The notes under the pieces are model-generated. The model did not search any database. It was not told where the DNA came from and saw nothing but the letters and a program-made list of their open reading frames with translations. The position numbers and the translations under genes are program-made. Source: Krasilnikovozyma curviuscula (lineage: Eukaryota; Basidiomycota; Tremellomycetes; Cystofilobasidiales; Mrakiaceae). Taken from it: DNA of 55,329 nucleotides. Location: contig MVAQ01000144.1 in NCBI GenBank assembly GCA_014825775.1, forward strand, positions 1-55,329. The letters are read 5' to 3'. Positions 43,301 through 55,225 of this stretch are shown here, piece after piece (position 1 is the first letter of the stretch; each line of letters opens with the position of its first letter).

Positions 43301-43699
43301 CACTCACCCCAGCCCTGCACGACACAAGATGGAACGTCACTTTTGAAGTCTGCAACACTGGGAAGTATGATGGTAACGAGGTGAGCTTCAAACCTTTCTC
43401 TGTCTCCTGGATCATAATCTAACCTTCCACTTTTTTCTTGGTAGGTGTCCCAGCTGTACTTGAAATTCCCAGGCTCATCAGAACCACCGAAGGTGCTCCG
43501 TGGCTTTGAACGGACTTATATCACTTCCGGATCTTGCTCAACCGTCAACATCGGCCTCTCAACCTACTCCTTGAGTGAATGGTCTCCTGTCGACCAAAAA
43601 TGGGTCGTTCCCAGCGGAAAGTTTAAGGTAATCGTCGGCAGCAGCGCTGATGTAGATGCATACGGCGAGAGGTTGAAGGGATGGATTGCCCCATCTTAA
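40383..43699 (+). CDS. Secreted beta-glucosidase, glycoside hydrolase family 3
   Basis: Hydrolyses terminal beta-linked glucose from cellobiose or beta-glucan fragments. Sixteen exons, 40383-40542, 40604-40735, 40810-40848, 40915-41055, 41115-41193, 41260-41521, 41597-41675, 41752-41876, 41937-42023, 42093-42323, 42392-42549, 42622-42639, 42693-42823, 42897-43105, 43171-43380 and 43445-43699, give 771 residues. A signal peptide ([16 protein letters not shown]) is present; three ATG codons begin the frame, and the first was taken. GH3 motifs: [51 protein letters not shown] and [13 protein letters not shown] with the nucleophile Asp near 277. The second GH3 domain has [46 protein letters not shown] and [13 protein letters not shown]-terminal fibronectin III-like domain ends the protein. 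Introns 40849-40914 and 41676-41751 begin with GC instead of GT. Exon 12 is 18 bases. Many N-glycosylation sites suit a secreted enzyme. Confidence 0.96.
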
Positions 43700-44993
43700 G
43701 GAGAGCATCAAGTTCAGGCCCGCTTGGCGAGGAATCTGGTTTCTTGTATATGTGTTTATTTCAGCATCTTTTCTGTCTATGTCTAAAAACCTCCCTGCCC
43801 TAGGTGGCGTGCGAGATGGCAGCCTCTATGTTTTGGTAACAGACGATAACTAAAATTTGTTTCTTCTCTCAGCGTACCTCGTAGGGCCAAAAAAATTATT
43901 GTAAGCTTCGGATAAGTTGTAGGCAAATAAAAAAAACTGACAAAATTGTTGGTCTTCCCCGCATGGCTAGAGTGTCTAGAGTATAGAAAGCCATCTTTTG
44001 TTCGCCAACTAATCATCACGCATGTTATAAGCTTCACTACATGCCTCAAGTGTAGGACTATTGCGGTCTACCAAGTGCTTCCAGAGCCGCGAAAAATGGA
44101 TAGCAAGCGAGCGACATTGTTATGAACAAGCAGATTCCCGCCTTAATGAGAAATGAACTGGATCCGACTTCTGTGCAGTTTGAGTTAGGGATGGCTGATC
44201 GTTCATTCTCATTGCTCTTCATTTAATTCGGTGTTCAAGGCTGCGTCATAGAGACCACTTGGGCGGCCGTCTTCCCGTCAAACTCGATAAGCTACCTGAA
44301 ACGCACACGCCCCCTTTTTTCTGCGCCGCCCTTCTATTTGCCCTTTCCGCCGTGTTCAGGTTGTGAAGGTGCTTTCATAATACAGGAGAATACTCAGCTC
44401 CGCTACTTTCCCGACTGGTACCGAGCCTCTCAGGTTTGCAGCTACCTGCGATGGAAAATATGGAACGAACTGCGAGGCGGGCGCGGCCTTGGAATCGCAG
44501 GCACACCCCTCATGTGTTGATAGGAGGCTCCGATTGTGCCCCGATCTTCGCATGGCAACCCTCGCTTCTTTTGGAATTCCAAAGCAACAACCCCAGAAAG
44601 ACAACCAGGTACATGAGTAGGCACTGCATCTCGACCATTCTCCCTCTTGCATCCATCATCTAAGTCTGGCCATCTTGTCCCAGTTAGTGTTAACCCAACT
44701 TTCTGTTCTTTTTCTCCTCCGAGAAATATCTTGCTTCAGAGTTGTAGCTTCCTGTTTCGTCTCGTTCTCTCATCCTTTCGAGCTCCCGAGTATTTTTCCC
44801 CTCTCTCCCAACCCTCGATTTAGGTTCGGGTTCTTGTTGTACACTTTTGGAGGTAAGCGTTCAATGCATTGAAGATTCTCTTTCCCTTTCTTTTGAAGTC
44901 ACAACAAACCTTACTGACTTCGAGATTGGATCGCGGACGTGAAGTATTTCGTTAACGCGGACGCGTCTGTTTACATCGCAATATCGTTTTCAA
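43700..44993. other. Intergenic, no gene supported
   Basis: 1294 bases between the GH3 stop and the next start. It contains A/T-rich sequence around 43890-43940 and strongly pyrimidine-rich sequence around 44690-44890 (for example cccctctctcccaaccctcg), which probably belongs to the promoter or leader of the next gene. Short frames lack any recognisable feature. Confidence 0.5.
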
Positions 44994-46167
44994 ATGTCCA
45001 CTACGGTCGTTGTCACCATAACGTGAGATCTGTTGAATGCATTCAAGGGCAAGAAAAATTTTTCTGAACCCCTCTTTTCCAGTTCTCCGGCTGTTACAAA
45101 CGATGCGTCTCCGTCACTCCACCACGAGGTGTAAGCTTCCGGTCTAGGTGTCTCCCATCCAATCGCTTTCTGGCTAACTAACATCAAATGATCTTATAGT
45201 CCAATAAGCGTTATCGTTGGGTCATTATTGGGTGGAATTGTTTTCGTCGCCATCATTTTGGGACTCATTTATTGGAATATGTATCGCCTCCAACGTAGAA
45301 AGGCCCAAGAGCTACCTCTTCAGGAGCCCAACTACGAGCCGAAATCCTCAAGCAACACTGACTTGGCTGCTCAACTCCAAACTCAATACCATCTCGGCGC
45401 GTCATCTCTCTCTAAATCGATTTCCACTCAGGGGAGCGTCAGTAGTAAAGCTAGATCCCCTGAAGGCAAAGTTGCGTATCACTATACTCGGCAGAGTGAG
45501 ATTCATCAAGATGGTCATCAAGTGTACTACCTGCAGGTAAGCATTTCTCTCTTAGGTTGATGACCAGTCTCTTCTTGCTGACCTCTTCTCTCTGCTGTAG
45601 GCCCTCAACGACTCCCCTCCAACTCCGTCTGAAGTATCCAGCAGAGCTTCTTCGGAGGGCTCACCTACCTTAAAAACCAAACGATCCGCGTCCTCCTTGA
45701 CATCCAACGCTGCATCTCCGAAAAAGCTCGTCCCGCCTCAGCTTCACAACTACAATATCCCGGTTCAACTTTCACCACGACTTCCCGATACTCCTAGCAC
45801 TCCATCATCAGTCCACTCAGTTTCTAGCGATAATACCTTGGCCGTTGGTGGCATCACAAATGGACTGCCCACTGGCTATGCGACCATCTCACTGTATTCA
45901 GAGGCACCCACTTCCAATTCAGGACAATCCCAGTATACACAGCACAGTTCTACCGGCGAAGTCTCAGCTTACTCTGGTCCGATGCAGAACAGGCTCTCTT
46001 CTGGATTAGGAGCCGACTCTGATCCTTTCGCCCCCACGACTCCCATTGCTGGCGCGACTGTTCAGCCGATGGAGGTGATCGTCGGAAACAAACGCTGGAT
46101 GAAGAAGAAAGCTTCTAAAGAGAAGTTGGCTGAGGTGGACGTCATTCCAGTTGAGAGCGCGTTGTGA
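44994..46167 (+). CDS. Small single-pass membrane protein with long cytosolic tail
   Basis: Four exons, 44994-45022, 45083-45130, 45200-45536 and 45601-46167, give 326 residues. The family is not recognised. The first 27 residues are Thr/Ser/Val-rich and form a very short ectodomain. A single transmembrane helix at about 28-51 (ISVIVGSLLGGIVFVAIILG) has the Gly-zipper look of fungal Mid2/Skg6-type membrane segments. It is followed by a basic stop-transfer motif (YRLQRRKAQ). The remaining 265 residues are Ser/Thr/Pro-rich and probably disordered, with many possible phosphorylation sites and a basic patch (NKRWMKKKASKEKL) near the end. This layout is common in fungal cell-wall or bud-site proteins, but here the outer part is too short to be a wall sensor. 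No cleavable signal peptide is evident, so insertion as an N-out anchor is inferred. Confidence 0.7.
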
Positions 46168-47103
46168 TGAGCACGTCTTTGAATCTACCGTAACGGACTC
46201 TATCCTGTCTTATCCTTCTTTGTTGAATTATAATTGATTGACTGGACTTTCTTCTCATGATAAACCACTTCTTTTATGACTTTTTATGACCTTTCATGAC
46301 CACATGCGACGCCATTTTGTAGAATACACAGAGGGTTTGAGTTTGAGTTTGATGAAGGGCTGAACGCGATCGATACCTGCTAAAACAGAAAACCAATTGT
46401 CTGACTTCCCAAAAGTGCAACAGGAGATCAAAAATACCCAAACAGGTCTCGATTTATCTCAAGGACGCTCCTTCTGGTTGCGAAACCAATACACTTGAGC
46501 GCTGCAACACTTCGGGATTGCGTCCTCAGCGCCAGCTTCCTCTTTCGAGCTGCAAAGTGATTGTTTGCTCCCCAAAACTAAACGGAGGAAGTTCCTCTTA
46601 TGCCTTATAGCCTGTGTCGCATGACTCAGCACCCGCAATTTGTTGAGTGAAGCGCGACGTCTTCGAGTCATCGTCGCAGTAGCCGTAGTGATACTGCACT
46701 CTTTTATTTTGCTGTAATTACCAGTTCAAGTATCTCAAAAGCCTGAGATTAAACTATGTAATCCCACTGGCAAGAAAAACTGTTCCACATTTTCCCATTC
46801 CGAAATAGTTTCCTCGAAAGCCGAATTGATTCTCGAGCGATGATTTTTGTGCCTAACCTACGACCTACTCCAACAATTAAAAGCGCCCCTGTCGGCGATG
46901 AGATAGAGGATCAGGCTTCCTCTGCTCAAGGTACTCACTATTGAAGAAGCACTGAAGTTCTTGCTCCATAACAGCAGGCAACAGAGCTCATACGACACCA
47001 TCTTCAAGTCGAGCGACTACTAAATTTCGAATTCCTTTCTGGCTTCCCCTTTCAGCGGTCATATCCATCTCTGAGTGAAGACTCTGCATACGTATTGGAC
47101 ACC
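46168..47103. other. Intergenic, upstream of the R3H gene
   Basis: 936 bases. Near its left end is a 10-base tandem repeat (listed separately). An ATG near 46840 opens a 35-codon frame (MIFVPNLRPTPTIK...) in the likely leader of the R3H gene, possibly an upstream ORF. Nothing else is supported. Confidence 0.45.
46271..46310. repeat. Imperfect 10-base tandem repeat, four units
   Basis: Four consecutive 10-base units, cttttatgac, tttttatgac, ctttcatgac and cacatgcgac, share the core ttatgac with increasing divergence. They lie about 100 bases after the stop of the membrane-protein gene, in its probable 3' untranslated region. Confidence 0.75.
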
Positions 47104-50100
47104 ATGTCTATACGTACGTCTCATTCTCTGTATCTGGTTTTGATGCCCAGTGCTAACCTTTTTTCCCCTGCCTCGCAGTGGACGAGACGACTTCACCTCA
47201 AAATCAACCCATCACCCCAAAGGCGTCTTCATCTATCCCTCTGAATGACCAGTCTAGTTCTCCGACTCTACCCACTCCTGCCAATGCAGCAATTACAGCT
47301 ACAACATCTGTTCTAGCAGACGAAGCCTCATCCTCCTCCGCTTCCAACTCGATGTCACTCTCTCAAAGTTCTTCAGCGTTCACTACTCCTCCAGCATCTG
47401 AAACCATTACACGAGATGAAGACCCGCCTTCTCCGGATGATGAGACCAGGAGGGATTCACATGGAAGCTCTGTTCACGAACAGCTCGTTGACGCCCTCAG
47501 TGGGAAAGAAAGAATATATACCCTCAAGGTCGCTGAAGAGCTCGAGAAGTTCATCTTGAGCACAGATCCAAAGTAAGCTGTGGACCATTTTCTCTGCTTT
47601 TCTGGTCTGAAATCTAATCCCCCTCTCTCTTGGATTAGTAACGATGCTATCCACTTCAGTCCGCCCACAGGTTATCAACGACTGATCGTTTACCGATGTT
47701 GTGCCTACATGGGCCTCAGTACAATGACTAGCACTGAAGGTGTTGGGAAGGCTGTTGTCATCACGAAGGCTGCAGAAGCTAGAGTGTAAGCTTTTCAGCC
47801 TTCCTCTCATCGTTTCTCTCAAACTCCTAACCTGACCTGCGCCCCATACATCTCTGACCCCTTCTTCAGACCTACACGTCGTATCTGCGATATATTGCCT
47901 GCTCCAGCCCAACCAGTCACTGTCCAACCATTCAAAATCATGCGACGTGAACCAGGTGTCCCTCCCTCCCACTCGCGGTCCACAAATTCCTTGCATGGAG
48001 CTTCGAGGTCGACATCGACTTCAGGTGGTTCTGATTCAGGCTCGACAGATGGAGTTCGTAAGACAAGGACATTTGAAGAACGTCAAGCTGACTATGATAA
48101 TGCCAGAATGAGAATCTTCAAGAGTCAGATTCCAGCTGGGTCAGCGGCGAACGTAACGGCTCCCAGCGGCGTTGGAGGGTCGGGTTCAGCTGTGGATACG
48201 GAGAGCCTGGGTGACAAGAGTGTCAATGGAAGTTCCAGCAGCCTCAACTTGGCTTCATCCTCAGCAATGGACACTGTTTCGCCGTCGGAAGAAGCGCTTC
48301 AACTTTCAACCTCAACCAAAGGCGATGCAGCAACAGGAGCTGTGAACGAAGTAGCAAGGTCTCTGTCAAGTCTGTCACTTGGAGATCCTTCAAATAGTGC
48401 CAAACAACGGCGTACCTCAAATGCCTCTGCCAGCTCTAGCGCTTCATCGGTTCCCGTCGTCCTCCTTTCCCCTACTGGCTCATTGCGTCCATCTGCACCA
48501 GAATTCGCACCAACATATGAATCTGGTAACCCCTCTTTTACCTTTGGATCTGTGGTATCCTCGACTCAATCTCATTCACCGGTTGCTGGTGCAATTCCAG
48601 AATCGTATGCTCTCTCGGCAAACGGTGGCAGTACAGTACGTGGAGCTCAAGTGATGTACGATCCTGATCGATCGGCTGGTCGTTCATCGAATCCTCAGCG
48701 AAATCAGCCTAAATCCAGAGGTAGTCATCGTGGGGGATTGAACCAGCAGAATGGTAGAGGAGGATACAGTCAGTATGAAGGTTCTCAGCACCAGTCCGGT
48801 TACCCACCGCAGTCAGCACCAAATCTACCTCACATGTACAACAATAACCAAGCCCACATTGCCAATGGACAGCACTTCTTACCCCCCAATGTACCCTCTC
48901 AGGACTTCACCTCTCCTCCAGCAACGCACTACATCTTCGTCCCGAACCTCTATAACCCGGCAACCGGACATCCCCAAGGTGCATTTGTGCCTCCTTTCCA
49001 ACAAACCAACACTCCAGTACCAAACCCAGTTTCTTTCGGAGCTCAAGTCTACGGTTATCAGCAGTCAACACCCGTAGCATATGGTCTTCCAGTTCAGTAT
49101 CCCGTTCACTCGTATCCGCCAACACCTCAGCCGCCAACATCGCAACATCAACCATATCCCTACCAACAGATTACGCAGCAGACAAATCAGCAGGCTCAGC
49201 AGCAACATTGGGCGATGCAGCAGGGCATGGGCCAGCAACCCCAGACATTCGCTCATCTTCAGAACGGCTATCGCGACGGTGTCAGTTCTGCTCCGCCATA
49301 TCTTCCGCAAGGTGCTGCCTTCCGCCCATCAAACCCTCAAAATACCTCTTATTCGTCAACAAATTACGCCAGTCCTCAACCGCAACGTTTCCCAACCACA
49401 AGCTCGACTTCCAGCTTCTCTTATATCTCCAATGGGAATGGCAGGTACCCATCCGAGTCATCGGTCTCCTCTGGATCAAGACCCCAGTCGAGAGGCTCAA
49501 ATGCAAGTAGCAGTGTAAGCGGAATGATGGCTGCGAGCAGTGTGTCTGGGTCAAATGGAAGGCAGCAGCCTTGGTCGGGTTTGATGAGTCAGAGAAACTC
49601 GTTTGGCAGCAGGCGGCGAAGTTCTGTTGGTACTGGCACCGATCGTCCATCGTCACCTGTACGTTTACTTTTCTATTTGTTTTCCAATTCGAGTATCCCA
49701 ATACTGACACATTTTCCTGTCGCTGGCAGTCATCTACCACATCGTCGGCTGCCCGGGCGAGAGAATCAGCTCTAGCACACATTCCACCCCCAGCCGAAGG
49801 TCAACATCCCTTACCTCCTCGACCAGACTGGTCTGTTGGTAACCTTCAGTTCGATCTTAGAAGACCGGACCCAGCTTCTGGTCCTCGTCTGTCGAACAAC
49901 GACTTCCCACCTCTGGCTGGAATGCAAAGGAATGGCAGTGGGAGCCAGCCCTATCCAAGGTCTTCGGAGGGTGCTTGGCAACAACCGGGAGCAATAAAGG
50001 CTATCATCAACAATACCAGCTACCCTAATTCCCCAGCACCTCATGCCGTTGCCGCTGACAGTCGGACATCTCAGATGGCCAGTGATAGCTCACCTGATAA

Positions 50101-50449
50101 TAATACCTTCCAAGTGGTCACCAACATCCAAACTAACAACCCGAACTTCAATAAGCCCCCCTTTGCTTCCGAAATCTCAAGGATGCCGTCGACTTCTAGC
50201 GTCGGAGGATTATCTTCAGTCCCAAGCACTCGAGACGATGAATTTGAGGTGAGGAGACCAGCACCGAAGAGTGGACTGGCTTTGTTTGATCCCTCGTCAG
50301 GAGAGAAGATTGTTGCTGTATCATCAGCGCCTGTGGTTGATGAGAGGACCGCTGAGGTTTCTGCTGCGATCGATGCGAAGCTCGCTGCCATCAATGCTCA
50401 GCTGCCTCCTTCTTCGCTGTCCTACAGCAGCGTGCTGCGTCGCAACTAG
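47104..50449 (+). CDS. R3H and SUZ domain RNA-binding protein
   Basis: Five exons, 47104-47113, 47179-47572, 47639-47785, 47870-49658 and 49730-50449, give 1019 residues. The first coding exon is only 10 bases (MSI plus one base). After a Ser/Thr/Pro-rich N-terminus comes an R3H domain at about 118-190: LKVAEELEKFILSTDP, then HFSPPTGYQRLIVYRCCAYM and ARVPTRRICDI. The conserved Arg and His are not exactly in the textbook R-x3-H arrangement but the surrounding pattern is clear. A SUZ motif follows (FKIMRREPG, then RTFEERQADYDNARMRIF), which by family knowledge binds RNA. The rest is low complexity, rich in Ser, Gln, Pro, Tyr and Asn (for example QQTNQQAQQQHWAMQQG). The R3H-SUZ order occurs in fungal Rbs1-like and animal R3HDM/Encore proteins acting in mRNA control. 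It is probably a cytoplasmic ribonucleoprotein component. Confidence 0.88.
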
Positions 50450-50823
50450 GACAACTTCACACAAGACTTGCATATCACCCAGGACACTCTTCTTTCTCAA
50501 TTTGTTTTTTTCTCCTGATTTTGTACATTAGACTGGTGGATCCGTCATCGCGAATTTCTCTCCCAATTTTGCACGAGTAGAGAACATATCAATTGCATTG
50601 CCCGTAGCCGACGCTCTCAACGCAAGATGTGAGCAGGAGAAAAACATCGAAAGCATGGGCAGGGTGCTTGAGGTCGCGCGCTGTTTCTCGCTTGACCGAA
50701 GAGATTTCCCACTAAGCAACAAACTCCACGAAGACTTCTTTTGCTTTTCTGAGCCCATGGGAGGGTTTCCTTCTCTGAACAAGGCAGTCAAGGTATACGA
50801 AGGGCTTCAATAGGAAATACAGG
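50450..50823. promoter_or_regulatory. Intergenic, presumed promoter of the PB1-ZZ gene
   Basis: 374 bases between tandem genes. The first 70 bases are probably the R3H gene 3' end. No repeat, RNA gene or specific site was recognised. Confidence 0.5.
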
Positions 50824-53800
50824 ATGTCGAGTGTGTTTACTGCGGAAGACCTTCAGGTGCGTTTTTGCTTACCTATCTTCAATTTGATTGGCACAAGACT
50901 GACTGGAACATTTCCTGATCATAATGCTCTGCAATTCTATTAGGACCTCACTCTGGTCTTCAAGGTCGCCTTTGGAGGGGACACACGACGGGTCACCTAT
51001 CCCAGTGGTCGGCTTTGTTCTTACGAAGGGTTGAGGGGGACCGTAAGTTTCAAGCTGCATGCTCTACTTTACTTGAACTTTATCTGTACTGATTCAAGCT
51101 CTACCATTGCTTTGTTATCCTTCTGTACCTTTGGCCTTGGGATTAATAATCTGCATCCTGTGCACATAATACTCCAGGTCGAGCGTCTATTCTCGCTTTC
51201 AGCCTCACCCTTTTATGTCGTCTACACGGACGACGATGGAGACGAAACTGCTATTAAGTCGGATGAAGACCTTTCTGAAGCTGTCGCTTACTTTCAGAGC
51301 GGTGACGACGACATGGCCATGTCTTCAGGAGCCTCCTCTTACTCCTCGTCGACTGCTGGAAGTGGAATGGTCACCATGCGTGTCCAGGTGGTTGTAGAGT
51401 ACGATGGACCAAGTCTCAGTGACACTGCTTCAATAGCAGAGAGCTTTGATGACACTGCTAGCTACGACGGCTTTGGAGACGAGAGGAGCGACGCTGGTGA
51501 AAGCTTTATCAGCGGAAGCTACAGGAGTGGGTCAGGAACCAGCAACTGGGATGACTTCAGAGATGATAACAGAAATCACAGGATATCAGTTGCACCTGGA
51601 ACTGGGGTGGTGATCGAGCACGAAAATCAGGACTACTCCTACCTTCATCCTCAAAGACCAATCTCCACCGGTCCTCACCCCCTCTCTCAGGCTCAGTATC
51701 CGACGGATGAAAGCAGCTCAGCATCATCAGCATCTCCATCAGGTACTCTGCGCGATCCCCATTCGTTCTCGAACTTTGTCGCAGGCTCTCCCATCAATGC
51801 ATCATCCGGATCACCTCCTTCCTCAGACGGAGAACTTTGCGAAGACGACGCTCACGGCTCCACCTCATCCACCAGAATCGATAACACTTCTCACCGACAA
51901 AAAAAACGTACCAAAAAGCGTGAGCAGATACCGATGGAACAAGCAGAATCTGACTACTACACTCAACCTCACCCCATTTATCAAGACGTACCTTTTTCAG
52001 GCCGTCGCTCCCAACAGCGATCTCATTCGGGTACTTCTGGTCGCTCAGACTCCAACAACACTATCCTTCAACCATTCGAAGCGCTGCGGCTCATGGACGA
52101 AGAGGAGAGTGGAGAAACGAGCTCCGGGCTGGAACAAAGTGAGCTTGGGTCTAGATGGCTCAGAGAGCAAGGGGAACGGTTGGCAAAGAAAGTTGGACCA
52201 CCAGCTTCAAAGTCTTCGTCGTCAAGATCAGGTCGCTCATCTCACAGCAGTTCAAAGCGCCAGTCGCTACTCTCAGGAGATGACAGTACGGAATACCACG
52301 AAGGAAACGGTGACCTCGCGCTCGAGCAGGACGACCGTGGTAACTGGTACTACAACTACATGGAAAATGGTTCCATCTCATCTTTTTCCCACGAACAACT
52401 GCCGTATGATGGGGAAGATCAACTCCGAGATCTACCGTCTTCATTCTCACCTTACCCATATCAACAACCCCAACAACAGGGTTCCTCATCATCTCTTGGT
52501 CGTGCAGCAAATCTTCTACCTCACCCTCGACCAACATCTTTCACTGGTACATACCAGTCTTCCAGCGATGCTGGGTCCTTAACTTCAAATCTCATTCCTA
52601 CAGACACAGCGAGCCTGTCAGAGCTCTACCCCGATATCCCTTCGGAGCTACTCGAATTCACCAACGAGCCTGCGGCTCCTCCAAAGTTCGCACCTAACTG
52701 CAGTGGCTGTGGGTCGCGACTGGATTACATGCGATACTCGTGCTTGGCATGTGGTGATTGTGAACTGCATGAAGAAGGTGAAGAACCTCAAGACTCAAAC
52801 TACTTTGGGAAGGGAAAGAATCGCGAAGGTCATCAGCATCACAGCCACGGTCACGACGACGAAGATGATGATGGGTACGCATCTGATTCAACAGAAATGA
52901 TTCGCCCGCCTGGTAGCTGGACCGCATCGTCATCGAACAGCCGCCGATCTCAAATCTCACTCCAAATATCAGCAGCAGCATCCGACTCTGTCTTTTCAGA
53001 ATCAGCATCATCGATCACAGGGGCTTCATCATTATCACCAACATCGCCAGCGACTCTTCCAGGTGGTTACGAGCTTTGCGTGTCTTGCATTGAGTTGAGA
53101 GGTCAGGAGCATTCGAGGAGCTTCAGAAAATCAAGGAGAGCTGCAACACTTTTATCACCTTCTTCACCGTCCTCCACTACTGGCCTCATCAGTAATTCTA
53201 GATCTCTAAGCTTCTCTGGTGGCAATGTGCTGAAAGTCAAAGAGCTCAGCCACGCCTTCCGTGAACGAGTCTGGGGGGATAATTACTGGAAGGATGTCGG
53301 TATGTATCGCTTCATACTTGGTACCTACTATATTTTGTTTGAAGTCTGAAATTCTACCTTTCTTATCTAGAATACGACGATCCTTCAAACTGTTCCATTT
53401 GCAACAACGATCTATCGGTCAGTCGATTCAAATGTACGTTCAACCTCGCTGCTTTCGCTTCCACCTCTCTGATTTACTGATGACCTTCATTGTGTAGGCG
53501 TTTCGTGCCAGAAATTCGATCTATGTCGGACCTGTTTCCAGAAAGTGGAGGAAATCCACCCCATCCACGCTTTCCTCTCCGTTCCAGATCGACCAAGTCG
53601 AGCAAAACCTCCGGGCAATCATGCTCCTCTGCAGATAAGTACCCCTGCCGCACCCAGTAAGTTGAAGTTACCATTCGTCGCTACTCTCGTCTGATCTTAT
53701 CTGACGTTGTTGATGTAACACAGGAGTTGAGCACCCTGGAGCGTTCTGTCATAAGTGAGTTGTCGCTCGTCACTTGCCACAATATCCTTCTCTGACGCCA

Positions 53801-55225
53801 AAATTCATTTTTGTATCTTAAGCTGTCTTCGTAGCATCGTCGGAGTTCGCTTCCATTGTGCTCAGTGCGCGTCGTGGGATCTTTGCGAAGACTGCGATGG
53901 TCTACCGATTACAGGTGACGCTGCGAATGGTGCTCATCAGCCCGATCACATTATGATGAAGGTCTGTCCAAAGAAATCTTCTCTCGCTTTCGTCTACTGA
54001 TGTTGTTCTCCCGTACGTCTCAGATACCGGTCCCACTCGGAATCGCCGAAGTTGAACAAGTCAGCCGGCGAGCGAGGGAGCAATGGACTCGTCAATCCGC
54101 ATTACTAGCCACTGGATCTCCCAATGGCTCACGGACACCTTCTGCAACGGGCCGATCACAAGAAGATCGTCTCAATGGGCCGGTGATGACTCTGGACGCT
54201 TACAATAACGGCAGTCGGCAATCCAACTTGCCCAGAGGATTGGTGAGACCACCATATCGGGAGTCCCCTTCAATTCCTCAACGACCAGTCACCTCGCGCA
54301 TCACAATCCCTTCAAGTATTCTCAATTTCAACTCGGGGCTGTCGCATGTCTTCAACGCTAGAAACGGGCTTCGAAGGACACCGCCAATTCCCCAAGTTGA
54401 AGTCACCCCCCAATACCCACCGCCTTTACCGAGGAGGAGCTCCGTTGACCATAATACGAGATGCAGTAACTGCAGCCTCGCGATCTTGGGAACTAGATAT
54501 CAGTGCGCTTGTTGTCCAAGTGATCCAGTCGCTTACAACTTGGTATGTCCCTCTAGCTTTGCTTTCGCTCGCTTTTATCCTTCGTTCTAATAACGTTTAA
54601 ATTCAGTGTTCATCATGTGAACGTTCTTCCTACCTCGTCCACAACCCACTCCACGTCTTCCTCCGATTCGAACGACCGGTCGACTTTCCGGTGAAATCAC
54701 ACCTCGCGTTACTCCCTCCGTTGTACGTCAATCCTGCAGGAAGCTCGACTGATCCAGATGTGAGCGCCGGCATGGTTCATGCGTTTGACCTTACGGAAAG
54801 GGAGAGAGATCCGACACGTAAGTTCTCATTAATTTGCTTCCAATATTCGGTTAGGCTAAAACCTTTTTAATGGGACCAACAGATTATCTGAAATATCTTT
54901 ATCACCCGTCGACGCTCTGCGACGGCTGTGTCAAACCCATTACTGGCGTGTGGTTCCGCTGCGCCAACTGCTCAAGCTTTGATGTATGTAGTGATTGTGA
55001 TGGTACGATCGATCACTCCGAAGATCACGTTTTCGTCGTCTTTAAGTCAGATGTGAGTTTCTTCCGCGCATTGCTGTCTCCTTGTTTCTTTCAGCTCGAG
55101 ACTAATTTTTGCGGGTGATTTGCATCATGGATCAGGTCAACATGCAAACTCTCAAGAACCTGGGGAACTTCGGACAGGATAACACTCGTCCTCTTATCCA
55201 CCAGAGAGCTTATGCTAGCAGTTAA
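50824..55225 (+). CDS. PB1 and multi-ZZ zinc-finger protein, NBR1/p62-like
   Basis: Eleven exons, 50824-50856, 50944-51042, 51178-53299, 53371-53433, 53498-53656, 53724-53754, 53823-53961, 54024-54542, 54607-54817, 54883-55052 and 55136-55225, give 1211 residues. An N-terminal PB1 domain covers about 12-115, with the basic site LVFKVAFGGDTRR and the acidic OPCA stretch YTDDDGDETAIKSDEDL. About 430 disordered Ser-rich residues follow. Five ZZ-type zinc fingers can be read. The first starts at Cys 552, 555, 566 and 569 but is interrupted, resuming at YELCVSC (678, 681). The others start at CSICNND, CHNCLRS, CSNCSLA and CDGCVKP. PB1 plus ZZ repeats are the hallmarks of the autophagy receptors p62 and NBR1, so a role as oligomerising selective-autophagy receptor is inferred. 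I see no FW (NBR1 four-tryptophan) or UBA domain. The acceptor at 53822 is chosen because it restores the CHNC pair. Confidence 0.85.

Noticed and set aside
44338..44663. Several overlapping open frames on both strands
   Set aside because: All are short, mutually overlapping, without motifs or spliceable neighbours. Treated as chance.
47457..47996. 179-codon open frame on the minus strand
   Set aside because: It lies antisense to the R3H domain exons, and the plus-strand frames there carry a clear conserved domain and splice in phase. It is a shadow.
51707..52582. 291-codon open frame on the plus strand
   Set aside because: It is the +1 frame of the long PB1-ZZ exon. Its composition (His, Gln, Pro, Thr runs) is what a shifted Ser-rich frame produces, and it lacks domains.
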